DNA from: Priestia megaterium NBRC 15308 = ATCC 14581
GTDB taxonomy: Bacteria > Bacillota > Bacilli > Bacillales > Bacillaceae_H
Direction of reading: 5' to 3'
Length of the DNA: 64,000 nt
NCBI RefSeq assembly: GCF_000832985.1
Contig: NZ_CP009921.1
Location: 186,001 to 250,000 of the forward strand
This document shows, one piece after another, positions 26,193-34,737 of this stretch; position 1 is the first letter of the stretch; every line of letters begins with the position of its first letter. The notes beneath the pieces were generated by a model. The model was not told the origin of the DNA. It did no database searches and saw only the letters and a list, made by a program, of their open reading frames with translations. A program made the position numbers and the translations under genes.

Positions 26193-27362
26193 CTAAAAAG
26201 GAACTGCTTCGTCAGGGATATTTGATTGAAAGTCTTCCATGTTTTCTTGCCCAATCTCAAATGCATGGGCGGCTTTCTCCCAATCCTTTCGGATTTCATC
26301 CTCAGAGGGGTGAATGTATAGGTTCATCGTGGTTTGAATTTGGGCGTGACCTAAACGTTCTTGTACCAGCTTGATATTTTTGGTTTGAAGATAATAAATT
26401 GTAGCATGAGTGTGTCGAAACATATGCGGGGTAATATGTATACCTGTTTTTCTTTCAAGCTCTTTAAAGGTCGCATAGACATCGGAGTAGGTGAGGGGGT
26501 CTCCAGCATTCTTTCCCCAAATCTTCACAAACACAAAATTATGGTCCGGGTTATATTCATCAACCACTTCGTACAAATAATCGTCGTATAGGTTCATGAG
26601 ACCCTGAGAGATGTCTAATTTTCGCTCTCCAGTCTTCAATTTACCTCCGTTTGGCAATTCACCTCTATTGGTCAGTTGGATTTTGTGCTTTCTTTGTTTA
26701 GCATCGAATTGAAGATCTTCAAGAAACAGGGAGAGAACCTCTCCGATACGCAATCCACTTTCAAAAAGCAACCGCACAAGAAATTTATCTCTTATATTTG
26801 TAGTAGAATAATAGATTTCTTCGACTTGTTCTTTCGTAAATACTTGGACGCGTTTCCTGGGTTCCTTCAGCTTTAGAATATTTTTAGAGATAGGTTTCCC
26901 TCCATTTACATGGTGTAAGAAACCCTTGTACCCATTCCCACCAGCACCAATGAACATCTTCTTCATAAGCTTTTCAACCATGTCTGAGTCCACTAAATCA
27001 TTTCTGTATAAGTAATCATAAAATGATGCCACGACCGTAAGGTAATTGTTTACTGTGCTTTCCCTGCGTTTAGCTTTTACTGTTTTATGGAGTACAACGT
27101 TATTGTTTTCATAGGGATTTCTAAGCCAAACAACGAAGTTAGATAACTTTTCAAAGCTCACCTGTTGATAATCAATTCCTGTTTGCTCCAAGTATGTAAA
27201 GTAAAATTTCAAAGCCGTACAGTACGTCTGTAAAGTATTACTGCTCCTCTCACTGTTGTATAGGTATTTCATATACTTTGCAACAGGTTCAACAGGTAAT
27301 CCACTTGTACCAATTAGAAGATATGCCTTTCTATTACCAACAGATATTTCTTCTACTCTCAT
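26193..27362 (-). CDS. tnpA: TnpA tyrosine recombinase of the Tn554-like element
   Basis: A 389-residue site-specific recombinase. The N-terminal SAM-like core-binding domain spans about 20-130. The catalytic set is complete: Arg in LLFESGLRIGEVL, HMFRHTHATIYY with His and Arg, GHAQIQTTMNLYIHP with the final His and the nucleophile Tyr. Tn554 TnpA acts with TnpB in site-specific transposition. The start at 27362 follows GGGAGGCGTTTTC; an in-frame start 15 bases earlier is possible. It ends 30 bases before tnpB. Confidence 0.85.
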   Translation of the reverse strand: MRVEEISVGNRKAYLLIGTSGLPVEPVAKYMKYLYNSERSSNTLQTYCTALKFYFTYLEQTGIDYQQVSFEKLSNFVVWLRNPYENNNVVLHKTVKAKRRESTVNNYLTVVASFYDYLYRNDLVDSDMVEKLMKKMFIGAGGNGYKGFLHHVNGGKPISKNILKLKEPRKRVQVFTKEQVEEIYYSTTNIRDKFLVRLLFESGLRIGEVLSLFLEDLQFDAKQRKHKIQLTNRGELPNGGKLKTGERKLDISQGLMNLYDDYLYEVVDEYNPDHNFVFVKIWGKNAGDPLTYSDVYATFKELERKTGIHITPHMFRHTHATIYYLQTKNIKLVQERLGHAQIQTTMNLYIHPSEDEIRKDWEKAAHAFEIGQENMEDFQSNIPDEAVPF

Positions 27363-27416
27363 GAAAACGCCTCCCACATAATGTTATCTAGTTATCGTTA
27401 TTTCTTTAAGATCCTC

Positions 27417-27456
27417 GAACCTAACGGTTCTGCGGAGTGCTGTCCTCGCACCGAGG
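27417..27456 (-). promoter_or_regulatory. Structured leader upstream of tnpA
   Basis: Two small hairpins, GAACC-GTTA-GGTTC and CCTCG-GTG-CGAGG on the minus strand, lie 55-95 bases before tnpA in an unusually GC-rich patch for this DNA. They could control tnpA translation or belong to the transposon end; function inferred only from structure. Confidence 0.4.
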
Positions 27457-27567
27457 CTTTGTCCTCCACTTAAAACCAAACTAACACTCTTATCTACAAT
27501 CACATTTTATACATATTAAACTATTATTTCAATATTCATTTTTCTAATCTATTATGTAAATAAAAAA

Positions 27568-27600
27568 GGATAGTTAGACCACATAGCAGACTAACTATCC
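27568..27600 (-). terminator. Hairpin near the right end of the Tn554-like element
   Basis: GGATAGTTAG and CTAACTATCC pair around a 13-base loop, with a T-run on the minus strand. It would stop transcription entering from the truncated L,D-transpeptidase and shield tnpA. Confidence 0.7.
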
Positions 27601-27614
27601 TATGAATTATTACC

Positions 27615-27761
27615 TTAATTTAAGTTATAATGCTTATTAATAATGATGAAGTCTTGATTAACAGTTTTACTGGCTGCTTCTGTTTTCCCCACTGAAACCA
27701 CACATAGGGTTATCATTAGTAATGTAAAAATAGTGATTAATTTAATAAATAGATTCTTCAT
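27615..27761 (-). pseudogene. N-terminal part (signal peptide) of the split L,D-transpeptidase
   Basis: An ATG with AGAGGAGTG upstream starts MKNLFIKLITIFTLLMITLC, a clear signal peptide with a likely cleavage after KTEAA, then SKTVNQDFIIINKHYNLN and a stop. FIIINK-x-x-N followed by LAYFHNG is the expected start of a YkuD domain, and LAYFHNG is exactly what appears at 23530-23550. The stop codon belongs to the inserted element. As it stands it encodes a 48-residue secreted peptide. Confidence 0.75.
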
Positions 27762-27801
27762 CTCAAACACTCCTCTTTTTATCATGTGTATATAAAACAG
27801 A

Positions 27802-27832
27802 AAAAACACCTTCTTTATTTGAAGGTGTTTTT
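27802..27832. terminator. Bidirectional terminator
   Basis: AAAAACACCTTC and GAAGGTGTTTTT pair around a seven-base loop just upstream of the signal-peptide gene. Confidence 0.8.
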
Positions 27833-28176
27833 CGTAACAATCATTTATGAACAAAAACCTATTTCATTGATGATTTTGACATGTAAAGAAACATTCTCTA
27901 TCGCAATTAACGTTTGTTTTGCGTAAGTACATTTGATGCAAATATCAGTGTCTTAAAATACACATAAAAAAAAACCCACTCAATCAGTTAGAAGGAAGAT
28001 TGAAATAGGGTAAGTGTGATTGAATCCCTTTGGGGAGAGAACAATACCATTACACTGATATTATGTGATGAATCCAATGATTTATACATAAAAAATATCC
28101 CTTCACCAATCAGTTAAGACTAGTATATGGACTCATAACATCGGCTCCTTTTTAGAGCAAGAAAAAACAGACCTTA
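27833..28176. other. Intergenic region with short repeats
   Basis: No gene seen. CAATCAGTTA occurs twice (about 27982 and 28106), each after an A-rich run and CCC, an imperfect direct repeat of about 25 bases. It separates the mobilisation operon from the L,D-transpeptidase locus. Confidence 0.4.
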
Positions 28177-28842
28177 CTATACCGAAGGTCTGCTCTTACT
28201 TACTTCCTTATTAATTTTTTCCGTATGACGACAAGAAGGGAAAGAGGAACAACCAAAAAAGCGAGTGCCATTCCCATCTCGTACGACTAGATCTTGCCCA
28301 CACTTTGGACATTTACGAGGTTCTGGTGTGATATTTTCAAAGATTTCTCGTGCCTTGAAAACAGGATTGACTTCATTGATAAACTTTTGAAGATCCGCAC
28401 GATCCATTAAAGTCACATCACATGCAGCTGCTAACTCTTTAGCCTGTTTCGTAAAATAACTATTGGTCACGACCCAAGCTTGATTCGCTTTATAATACGC
28501 TTTTGCTCCATAAACTTCTTGTACAGCAGAAAGACTCACCCGGTTTTTAACTCCATATCGTTTGGCCTGAATCACAATCTTATCCTTGCCTTCCATCACC
28601 AAGTCAGCCCCAAAATCACCAGACTTTTGCGTCACTTGAGTTTTGTAACCTAATTGCTGAAAAAGTGCTTTTAGATAAATTTCGAACTGATAACCATCCA
28701 TTTTATCAATATAGGGCATACCTGATTGGGCTAGCTCTTTCATATACTTCCGTTCACGAATGACACGGTAAGCAAATTGAGAAAGCTTAAATAAAATGAT
28801 GATAAGAAAAAGATAAAATACACTTTGAAACACTTTATCCAT
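28177..28842 (-). CDS. Membrane-anchored Mrr-like nuclease with C-terminal zinc finger
   Basis: A 221-residue protein with a hydrophobic N-terminal anchor (about 7-24), a restriction endonuclease-like (Mrr/PD-(D/E)XK) core with GDFGADLV and IVIQAKRYG near 78-98, and a topoisomerase-type four-cysteine zinc finger (CPKCGQDLV ... FFGCSSFPSC). Such proteins cut or process DNA and are common on plasmids. It is the last gene of the leftward mobilisation operon and overlaps the Toprim gene by eight bases. Role in transfer, or in defence against other DNA, is open. Confidence 0.8.
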   Translation of the reverse strand: MDKVFQSVFYLFLIIILFKLSQFAYRVIRERKYMKELAQSGMPYIDKMDGYQFEIYLKALFQQLGYKTQVTQKSGDFGADLVMEGKDKIVIQAKRYGVKNRVSLSAVQEVYGAKAYYKANQAWVVTNSYFTKQAKELAAACDVTLMDRADLQKFINEVNPVFKAREIFENITPEPRKCPKCGQDLVVRDGNGTRFFGCSSFPSCRHTEKINKEVSKSRPSV

Positions 28843-29824
28843 TCATTGAAAGCTCCTGTTCTTTTTGTTTATTTCGGAGACGTGATGCCACAGGTTGAAT
28901 GCTTTTTCCATTCTTCTTTAATTGATCGTTCCAGTCTTTCGCTCCCTTTGGAATATCTGCTCTTATTAAATCAGCATTAACGATTTGGTTCATTTTGTCA
29001 ATAAATTCTTTTCCTCCTTGGTCATTATCGACAGCTAGCACCATTTCTTTAATGCCTAAGCCTTCTCTTCGAGCTTCGATATAAGATTGGGCAACAGTTT
29101 TAGGTTTTAAGCCATTCATACTAATAAGGCGCGTATTCTGCAATTTATTTTCCTGTATACTCCAATAAGAAAGAAGATCAATGGGGCTTTCAAAGAAATA
29201 AATATTATTTGGACGACCAACATCAACTGAAAAGCCTGTATGTGGGTTATCGTTCGGTAATACTTGTTTAAAAGAACCTCGTTTATTTTTTATCGAAGCT
29301 GTACCTTGCCGATCTGCCCCAATTACCGTTCCTTTACCTCCATGTTCACGCCATTTAAACACCACATTGTTCCGTTTGTCCTGGGCAATTAAATCTCTTT
29401 GAAGAAGCCAGTCAACTAACCGAGAATCTATTTTGCGTTCTTTTATGAGATAATCTTTTATTTTGCTTTGATCCTTTACCTCTAACTCTTTTGGATAGCG
29501 AAAAGGCTCTTTTGATGGTGAAACCGACGGTTGTTCATGCGACTGAGAAAGCTCTTTATAATCGCCTTTGTTGATATCTAATACGGCTTGTGGAAATGAC
29601 ATCCCATAATACATTTGAGCGAAACTGATTGCTCCATATCCTGTTTCATTCCGGCTGTTCCAAGCGTACATATTTCCTTTAATGAGTAAGCTATCATGTT
29701 CCGTATGACGATAGTACTTTCCTTCTTTTACAAAGGTTTCGCCTTTGGCTTCCAGATACGACAACAAATCAACATCTCGTGCTTTCATGATTTCCCCCTC
29801 ATTGACGTGTTTTCGTTCTCCCAC
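28835..29824 (-). CDS. Toprim-domain protein (DUF3991/primase-like)
   Basis: A 329-residue protein. The N-terminal part (DVDLLSYLEAKGETFVKEG ... GYGAISFAQ) is the DUF3991 zinc-finger-like module without zinc ligands, and the C-terminal part has the Toprim signature MVLAVDNDQGGKEF near 235-250. This pair occurs in plasmid and integrative-element primase-like proteins linked to mobilisation. The GTG at 29824 has GGAGGG upstream; an ATG at 29788 preceded by GAGGGGG is an equally good start. It probably acts in DNA processing after transfer. Confidence 0.75.
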   Translation of the reverse strand: MGERKHVNEGEIMKARDVDLLSYLEAKGETFVKEGKYYRHTEHDSLLIKGNMYAWNSRNETGYGAISFAQMYYGMSFPQAVLDINKGDYKELSQSHEQPSVSPSKEPFRYPKELEVKDQSKIKDYLIKERKIDSRLVDWLLQRDLIAQDKRNNVVFKWREHGGKGTVIGADRQGTASIKNKRGSFKQVLPNDNPHTGFSVDVGRPNNIYFFESPIDLLSYWSIQENKLQNTRLISMNGLKPKTVAQSYIEARREGLGIKEMVLAVDNDQGGKEFIDKMNQIVNADLIRADIPKGAKDWNDQLKKNGKSIQPVASRLRNKQKEQELSMNG

Positions 29825-29902
29825 CTAAATCCCTCCTTCACTTCACCCTATGCAAAAAGGGAGCTTTTCAGCCCCCATTCATTTCCAATTTTTTTGCCAT
29901 TT

Positions 29903-30934
29903 TTAGCGTTCTATTTCTTGCGTTTCTTGCCGTTTCTTTGAAGAAAATGCTCCATTATTCCGTGCAAAAAACTTCGTAAATCCATTCTGTGATTTCTCTT
30001 CTTTTTTCTGCTTGTCATGATCCTTTTTCTCCGTGTCTAAAGCCTTTTCAAGCTTAGTTAATTTCTCACGTTGAGAATCAGTCAAATTGAGCTCTTTTAA
30101 TTCCTGCAGCACTTCTTTTTTTAATTTGTACACCTTATCAAAGGAATGCTTTTGTTCAAACTCCTTCATTTTGGCCAAACGCTGTTCTTTCTCTTGAGGT
30201 GTTTCTTGCTTCAGCTGCTTTTCGACAGGAGCTTTTTCTGCTTCGGCTTCTTTTTTCGCTTCTTTAGAAGAATCTTTTTCATCTGATATGTCTAATTGAG
30301 CTAACAAGTTTTGTTTAAACAGTTGCTTATACTGTGTTTCTTCACTAGGCTGCTGCATAACTTCTAGTACTTCTTGTTTGTAATCTTCTTGATATCGGTC
30401 CTTCTCTTGTGTCTGTTTACGAGCTTGAAACTGATGAGAAAGCTCATTCTCCATGCCTTTCAATTGGTCAGAGGTGAACTGCTTTTCCTTTAAGGCACTT
30501 GATTTCAACATGACATAATCGTTTTCTGCATTCACACGGGCTAACATGCTATCAATATCTTGAGGTTTCTCTTTGTCATGAGCCTGTAAAAACGTAATAT
30601 AGCTCGTTTTGAGCTGCGTTTCTCGATCTTTCTCTAAAACAGGGTTCACATCATGACTCTTTAAAAAATCAAGTGTTGTTTCACTTTTGTAGGCTTGTTT
30701 TTGTCCTTTTTTATCCGTAGAAACAAGTAAAACCTGCGGTTTTTCTTCCCCTAGAGCTGATTGTGTTAAGTAAACAGCACCAGAAGGGATGTCTTGCAGC
30801 TGTTTCTCACTGATGTTCGCCCAATCTGCCTCGATTTTTTCATTTTGTGGGTGCTTCATAAACTTCTTTAATTCTCGTTTATCGGAAACAAGCATTTTAA
30901 ATTGGTCATTTGAAAGAGATGTTACTTTTTGCAT
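29903..30934 (-). CDS. Charged coiled-coil protein of unknown function
   Basis: A 343-residue, very hydrophilic protein rich in Lys, Glu and Gln with coiled-coil character in the middle and C-terminal thirds. A short block, IDSMLARVNAENDYVMLKS, matches a block in the ArdC-like protein next door, so the two share a module. The start at 30934 follows ATGGAGGAATCGATC. No enzymatic motif is visible. It lies between the ArdC-like gene and the Toprim gene on the same strand, after a possible attenuating terminator. Confidence 0.65.
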   Translation of the reverse strand: MQKVTSLSNDQFKMLVSDKRELKKFMKHPQNEKIEADWANISEKQLQDIPSGAVYLTQSALGEEKPQVLLVSTDKKGQKQAYKSETTLDFLKSHDVNPVLEKDRETQLKTSYITFLQAHDKEKPQDIDSMLARVNAENDYVMLKSSALKEKQFTSDQLKGMENELSHQFQARKQTQEKDRYQEDYKQEVLEVMQQPSEETQYKQLFKQNLLAQLDISDEKDSSKEAKKEAEAEKAPVEKQLKQETPQEKEQRLAKMKEFEQKHSFDKVYKLKKEVLQELKELNLTDSQREKLTKLEKALDTEKKDHDKQKKEEKSQNGFTKFFARNNGAFSSKKRQETQEIER

Positions 30935-30970
30935 GATCGATTCCTCCATTTAATTCATATTTGGACATGA

Positions 30971-30993
30971 AAAAAGAGAGCATGTACGCTCTC
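30971..30993 (-). terminator. Intra-operon terminator
   Basis: GAGAGC and GCTCTC pair around six bases on the minus strand and run into six Ts, directly after the ArdC-like gene stop. It may lower expression of the downstream genes. Confidence 0.7.
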
Positions 30994-32346
30994 TCACCTT
31001 TCTAGCTCCGGTTCTTCTTTTTTTCGTCTAGCTGTACCTGTACGTTTTTGGAATTGCATTTGACTGCCCACTTCCATACGGTCTTGAAAAGTAAGAGATT
31101 GTTCCTGAACTTGACCATTCATGACCCCCTTCTCGTTTTTAGTCATGGTTGAATCAATCTGATGTTCAAGTTTCACGACTTCCTCCTTTGTCATCCATCC
31201 ATTTTTGATCGCTTGGGTTTTGGTTGAATAATATTTCTCTTCAGCCGTGACACGATCTAAAATACTATCTACATTTTGTGCCGATTCCTGTTGCTGCTTT
31301 TGTTTATAATCTTCATATCCTTCTTTCATTTTCTCTTGTACATTTTCAGAAGAAAGAGGATCTGCTTGCTGCTGCTTTTCATCGTTTTTTTCTGGTGACC
31401 GATTTTTTTCTCGTTCTTTTACCAACGTTTCTTCTATTGTTTCAATAAAGCCAACTGATGTTTCATGTACTTCTTTTAAAAGTTTTGTTTTATCCTCAAA
31501 GGTCTTTCCTTTTGTCCAATTTGAGAGGTAATCCAACGAATAAGAACTGGTGTCGATCCCAAAATAAGATGAAACTGTGTAAGCTGTCATTTCTGCCTGA
31601 AATTCTTTTTCCGCAGCTGTATAGTTTAGATATGTGTCCTTTGTATGAAGTTTGGCATGTGTGAGTTCATGCAAAAGTGTTTTTACATTTTGCTTTTCTG
31701 AATTACGAGGATTTAACGCAACTTCTTTTGTTAACGTGTAAGATACACCTTTTGCGCTTCCTAGTTCTTCTTTAGGAGCAATGATGGAAATACCATTCTT
31801 TTCAGCAATAGCTTCCATTCCTTTATAGAGTGTCTTGTAATCCTCTACATTGCCTTCTAACCAACGATTTGGAAAAATCTTAGGTAAATCATTAGCCGTC
31901 GCGTTCGTTTGACTGATGTCGAAAACATGGCCGACTGAAAAATACAGTCGGCCATGAGTGACTTCTTTTTTCCCCTCTTGAATCAACTTCTTTTCTTGAG
32001 GGGTGGCTTTATTAATCGACTTCCATTTCCCTTTTTCATCCTTAAATTTGGGAACGGTTTTATTTGGAACAAGAATTTTAATGCCTTTCTCCCCTTTATT
32101 GACGGAGAACCCTTTATCTTTCCAAAACTTAAATGACCCAACAGCTTGAGCACCAAAAAACTGTTCTTGAATAAGCGCTGTGTTTGACATGGAGTATTGA
32201 TAAAACTTACCCATGAAAGATAAATAGTCTTTTAGTTCTTCGGCAGAATGAAAATGCTGCTCAACTTTCTTTTCCATACCCTTCGTTAACTCTTCAACCT
32301 CTTTACGCTTATCTTCGACAGATTTCTTCGCATATGTTTTACTCAT
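30994..32346 (-). CDS. ArdC-like antirestriction protein (ssDNA-binding plus zincin)
   Basis: A 450-residue protein. The N-terminal domain (about 35-150; YSMSNTALIQEQFFGAQAVG, SVNKGEKGIKILVP) matches the ArdC N-terminal ssDNA-binding domain, and the next part holds a metallopeptidase motif LLHELTHAKLH near 225-235. ArdC-type proteins protect incoming single-stranded plasmid DNA from host restriction during transfer. The C-terminal third is charged and carries SILDRVTAEEKYYSTKTQ, a block shared with the protein encoded at 29903. It overlaps the upstream small gene by eight bases. Confidence 0.75.
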   Translation of the reverse strand: MSKTYAKKSVEDKRKEVEELTKGMEKKVEQHFHSAEELKDYLSFMGKFYQYSMSNTALIQEQFFGAQAVGSFKFWKDKGFSVNKGEKGIKILVPNKTVPKFKDEKGKWKSINKATPQEKKLIQEGKKEVTHGRLYFSVGHVFDISQTNATANDLPKIFPNRWLEGNVEDYKTLYKGMEAIAEKNGISIIAPKEELGSAKGVSYTLTKEVALNPRNSEKQNVKTLLHELTHAKLHTKDTYLNYTAAEKEFQAEMTAYTVSSYFGIDTSSYSLDYLSNWTKGKTFEDKTKLLKEVHETSVGFIETIEETLVKEREKNRSPEKNDEKQQQADPLSSENVQEKMKEGYEDYKQKQQQESAQNVDSILDRVTAEEKYYSTKTQAIKNGWMTKEEVVKLEHQIDSTMTKNEKGVMNGQVQEQSLTFQDRMEVGSQMQFQKRTGTARRKKEEPELER

Positions 32347-32614
32347 CTTCCCCCTCCTCTTTTTGATAGGAGATTCCCTTTAATTCTTCTAATTCTTGTT
32401 CATACCAAGGTTCCTCTAAATCCACAAAAGGCTTCTGTGTTTTAATATTCATTGGCACCAACATATTTTCTTGATGCACCACATATTGATGAAACTCCTT
32501 CGCTTCTTCTGGACTTAAATTCACCTCTACTTCTTTGTCTTGATACTGTACAATGGCATGATCCTCTCCTACAGCTTTAATCGAAGCTAACACTAAATCT
32601 TTGTTAAAAAACAT
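32339..32614 (-). CDS. Small acidic protein of the mobilisation operon
   Basis: A 91-residue acidic protein, no family recognised; DHAIVQYQDKEVEVNLSPEE suggests a small beta-rich fold. It overlaps the ArdC-like gene by eight bases and so is translated with it. The start follows AAGGAGGAATTAATC. A partner or regulator of the ArdC-like protein is a reasonable guess. Confidence 0.65.
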   Translation of the reverse strand: MFFNKDLVLASIKAVGEDHAIVQYQDKEVEVNLSPEEAKEFHQYVVHQENMLVPMNIKTQKPFVDLEEPWYEQELEELKGISYQKEEGEDE

Positions 32615-32664
32615 AAAGATTAATTCCTCCTTTTAGTAGTTAAATCTCTTTTTATATGAAACAA

Positions 32665-33144
32665 TCAATGAGATTGTTGTTTCCCCCTCGATTCTTCCCA
32701 ATCAATCCGTTTTTGACGCTGATTTGCAATTCGTTTCTCAACTGTTTCCTTCGCTACTCTTGTACTATCCATCTCCTGCATACTGGTGGTCATCAATCCT
32801 TTAAATCCATGATGGAAGAAAAGACCGTTCATATATTCAATTAAAATTTGTGTATTTTTATCTGCTGCGTTCGCCCCTAGTTTTGTTTTTGTCATCTCAC
32901 CTTTTAATGTATGAATCTCTTCTCGTAAAGCTTGAAACTCATTTTTTAAGGACTCATGGAGATGATGACTCACTACTTCCGTAATATACTTTAATGACCA
33001 TTCATTACTTTTAGATGCTTCATGTTCCTTGCAAATTTGTGCAATGGCATCACCCGTGTAGCGCAATCCATGCTCCTCTTTAAATGATTCAATATACGCT
33101 TTTGACTCATCCTCAATGGCTAATTTCATTCGTTGCTTCTCCAT
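32665..33144 (-). CDS. Mobilisation-associated protein of unknown function
   Basis: A 159-residue protein with a helical middle (FQALREEIHTLKGEMTKTKL) and basic tail. It starts three bases after the relaxase stop and probably forms part of the relaxosome. The N-terminal part (MKLAIEDESKAYIESFKEEH) has no clear HTH. Family unknown, context firm. Confidence 0.65.
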   Translation of the reverse strand: MEKQRMKLAIEDESKAYIESFKEEHGLRYTGDAIAQICKEHEASKSNEWSLKYITEVVSHHLHESLKNEFQALREEIHTLKGEMTKTKLGANAADKNTQILIEYMNGLFFHHGFKGLMTTSMQEMDSTRVAKETVEKRIANQRQKRIDWEESRGKQQSH

Positions 33145-33147
33145 CGA

Positions 33148-34368
33148 TTAATAGCCCCTTTCATAGTCGTTTTGTTGGTTACGATCACGTTCTGTTTCAC
33201 GTTGCATTCGTTCATAATGCTGTTGGTTTTTCCAACTTTCATATTCACTTTTGAACGCTTTTTCTATTTTGCGAAGTGAAAAATGTACAGGTACATGCTG
33301 CTTATATCTCGCTGTTTGATTTCCAGATTGCTTTCTATCCAACAGACGTTTTACATCTTGCTGCTTTCGATCATAAGCTTTCATTTCTTGCAAAAAAGCA
33401 TTTCCCATTCGCTTATATAAATCATCTATTTTCGTTTGCTTATAATTTTCGTAGCGTCCTTTATCCCTCGTCCCCTCCCCATATGCTTTCTTTAATTCTT
33501 TTACTTCTTTATCTAAGTTCTTTATTAATTGTTGATACTCTTTTTGATGATATTTTTTGATGTATTTTTCACTCAATGTATCAATATAAGGTTTCAATGG
33601 TTTAATGGTATTGTAGCTATATTGCCATTGCCTTTTATCTTGTGGAAGATGATTATAGACCATTAAAAACAAGGGTTTTAATTCTCTATTGCGCCATGCA
33701 AAAGAAGAATTTTGTTTCTTTTGGTCAACCATTTCTTTGCGTATTAAATGATTAATTCTATTCTGATTTTCTCCTCGATCCATAATTTGATTAACAACGG
33801 TTGACTTCATCACATCCAATGTTTTTGGCTTTCTTTTTCCCCGACTACGTGTAGGAGCTGGTTCAACTGTTGCAATATGAATATGTATGTTGTCCGTGTT
33901 GTGGTGTATAGCTGCTGACCAAATAGCTGAACCATCTAACTTTTCCCTTTCAAGCATTTTGTTCATAGATTGTCTTGTTATTTGTATTAACTTTTTTTCA
34001 TCCACTGTATGAGTACGTGAGTCATATAAACCCTGTTCTTCAAGCCAAGGATTATGAAATGTAATGACATCCTGCCACATAATACTGTTATTTCTTTGTG
34101 CTTCCTCAAAACCTTTTTTTAATTCTTCTTTCTGTTCCCCTGTCAATCGATCAGAATGTTGGGTAAATAAAGAAGAAGTCTTATCAGGATTATCCATATA
34201 ATCCTGATAAAGAGAAAACAATTTCTCATGCGCTCCAAGTTCTCTTTTTGCTTCCTCACGATCAACATAATCAACATACTCTTGAAAGGCTTTATGAGAA
34301 GCTGTAATGAATTTTGTTTTTAATACAACGCCTGGTACAACTGTTGAACTATTTGTTTTTTCTAGCAC
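33148..34368 (-). CDS. MobP-type relaxase
   Basis: A 406-residue relaxase. The HUH metal-binding motif is HHNTDNIHIHIATVE near residues 155-169, and N-terminal tyrosines (YVDYVDREEA near 31-40) are candidates for the nicking nucleophile. TFHNPWLEEQGLYDSRTHTV is a pattern I associate with the MobP2 group. The enzyme nicks at oriT and leads the strand into the recipient. No type IV secretion genes are in the window, so the plasmid seems mobilisable with help. Upstream lie the RHH protein and candidate oriT. Confidence 0.85.
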   Translation of the reverse strand: MLEKTNSSTVVPGVVLKTKFITASHKAFQEYVDYVDREEAKRELGAHEKLFSLYQDYMDNPDKTSSLFTQHSDRLTGEQKEELKKGFEEAQRNNSIMWQDVITFHNPWLEEQGLYDSRTHTVDEKKLIQITRQSMNKMLEREKLDGSAIWSAAIHHNTDNIHIHIATVEPAPTRSRGKRKPKTLDVMKSTVVNQIMDRGENQNRINHLIRKEMVDQKKQNSSFAWRNRELKPLFLMVYNHLPQDKRQWQYSYNTIKPLKPYIDTLSEKYIKKYHQKEYQQLIKNLDKEVKELKKAYGEGTRDKGRYENYKQTKIDDLYKRMGNAFLQEMKAYDRKQQDVKRLLDRKQSGNQTARYKQHVPVHFSLRKIEKAFKSEYESWKNQQHYERMQRETERDRNQQNDYERGY

Positions 34369-34416
34369 ATCTGCTTACCTCCGTTAACCCAATTGAATTT
34401 TTCTAAAGGATCTGTA

Positions 34417-34674
34417 TTATTCTTCTGGATCTCCAATCATTTCAAGCAAAATATGATTCATATTTTCCATAGAAACAGCACACTTTTCCATCATCTTAAT
34501 ATTCTTTTCAATCAAGTTTTCAAGTTCATTTTCACGGTCTGTTTGTTTACGGAAAAAAGCCAGCGTTTCAAGCTGACTTTTTAAAAATTCTTGCCTTGAT
34601 ACCTTACGTTCTTTTGCTAACTCATCAATTTTTTTAACTGCAATCGGATCTACATTTCTTATTTTAATTTCCAT
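34417..34674 (-). CDS. Ribbon-helix-helix mobilisation protein
   Basis: An 85-residue protein with the RHH pattern MEIKIRNVDPIAVKKIDELA followed by KERKVSRQEFLKSQL, and a C-terminal amphipathic helix. RHH proteins at the head of mob operons bind oriT, recruit the relaxase and repress the operon. It is the first gene of the leftward operon, and the hairpins and iterons lie immediately upstream; they are its likely targets. Confidence 0.78.
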   Translation of the reverse strand: MEIKIRNVDPIAVKKIDELAKERKVSRQEFLKSQLETLAFFRKQTDRENELENLIEKNIKMMEKCAVSMENMNHILLEMIGDPEE

Positions 34675-34737
34675 CTTTCATGTCAACTCCTCAAAATAGT
34701 GGTGCTCCTCAAAAAATAGAGAGAAGAGCATAAGGGG

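Larger units (their letters stand above)
23556..27620 (-). mobile_element. Tn554-family transposon (tnpA-tnpB-tnpC, no cargo)
   Basis: About 4.07 kb between the two halves of the L,D-transpeptidase gene. It contains the three Tn554-type genes in the usual order and orientation and nothing else. The ends are inferred from where the reading frame of the interrupted gene breaks: C-part resumes at AACAAACTTGC and N-part stops after CATTATAAC, sharing AAC. Tn554 elements make no target duplication, which fits. Each end has a hairpin (23598-23637; 27568-27600). tnpB has three frameshifts, so the element is probably immobile. Exact ends are uncertain by a few bases. Confidence 0.8.
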
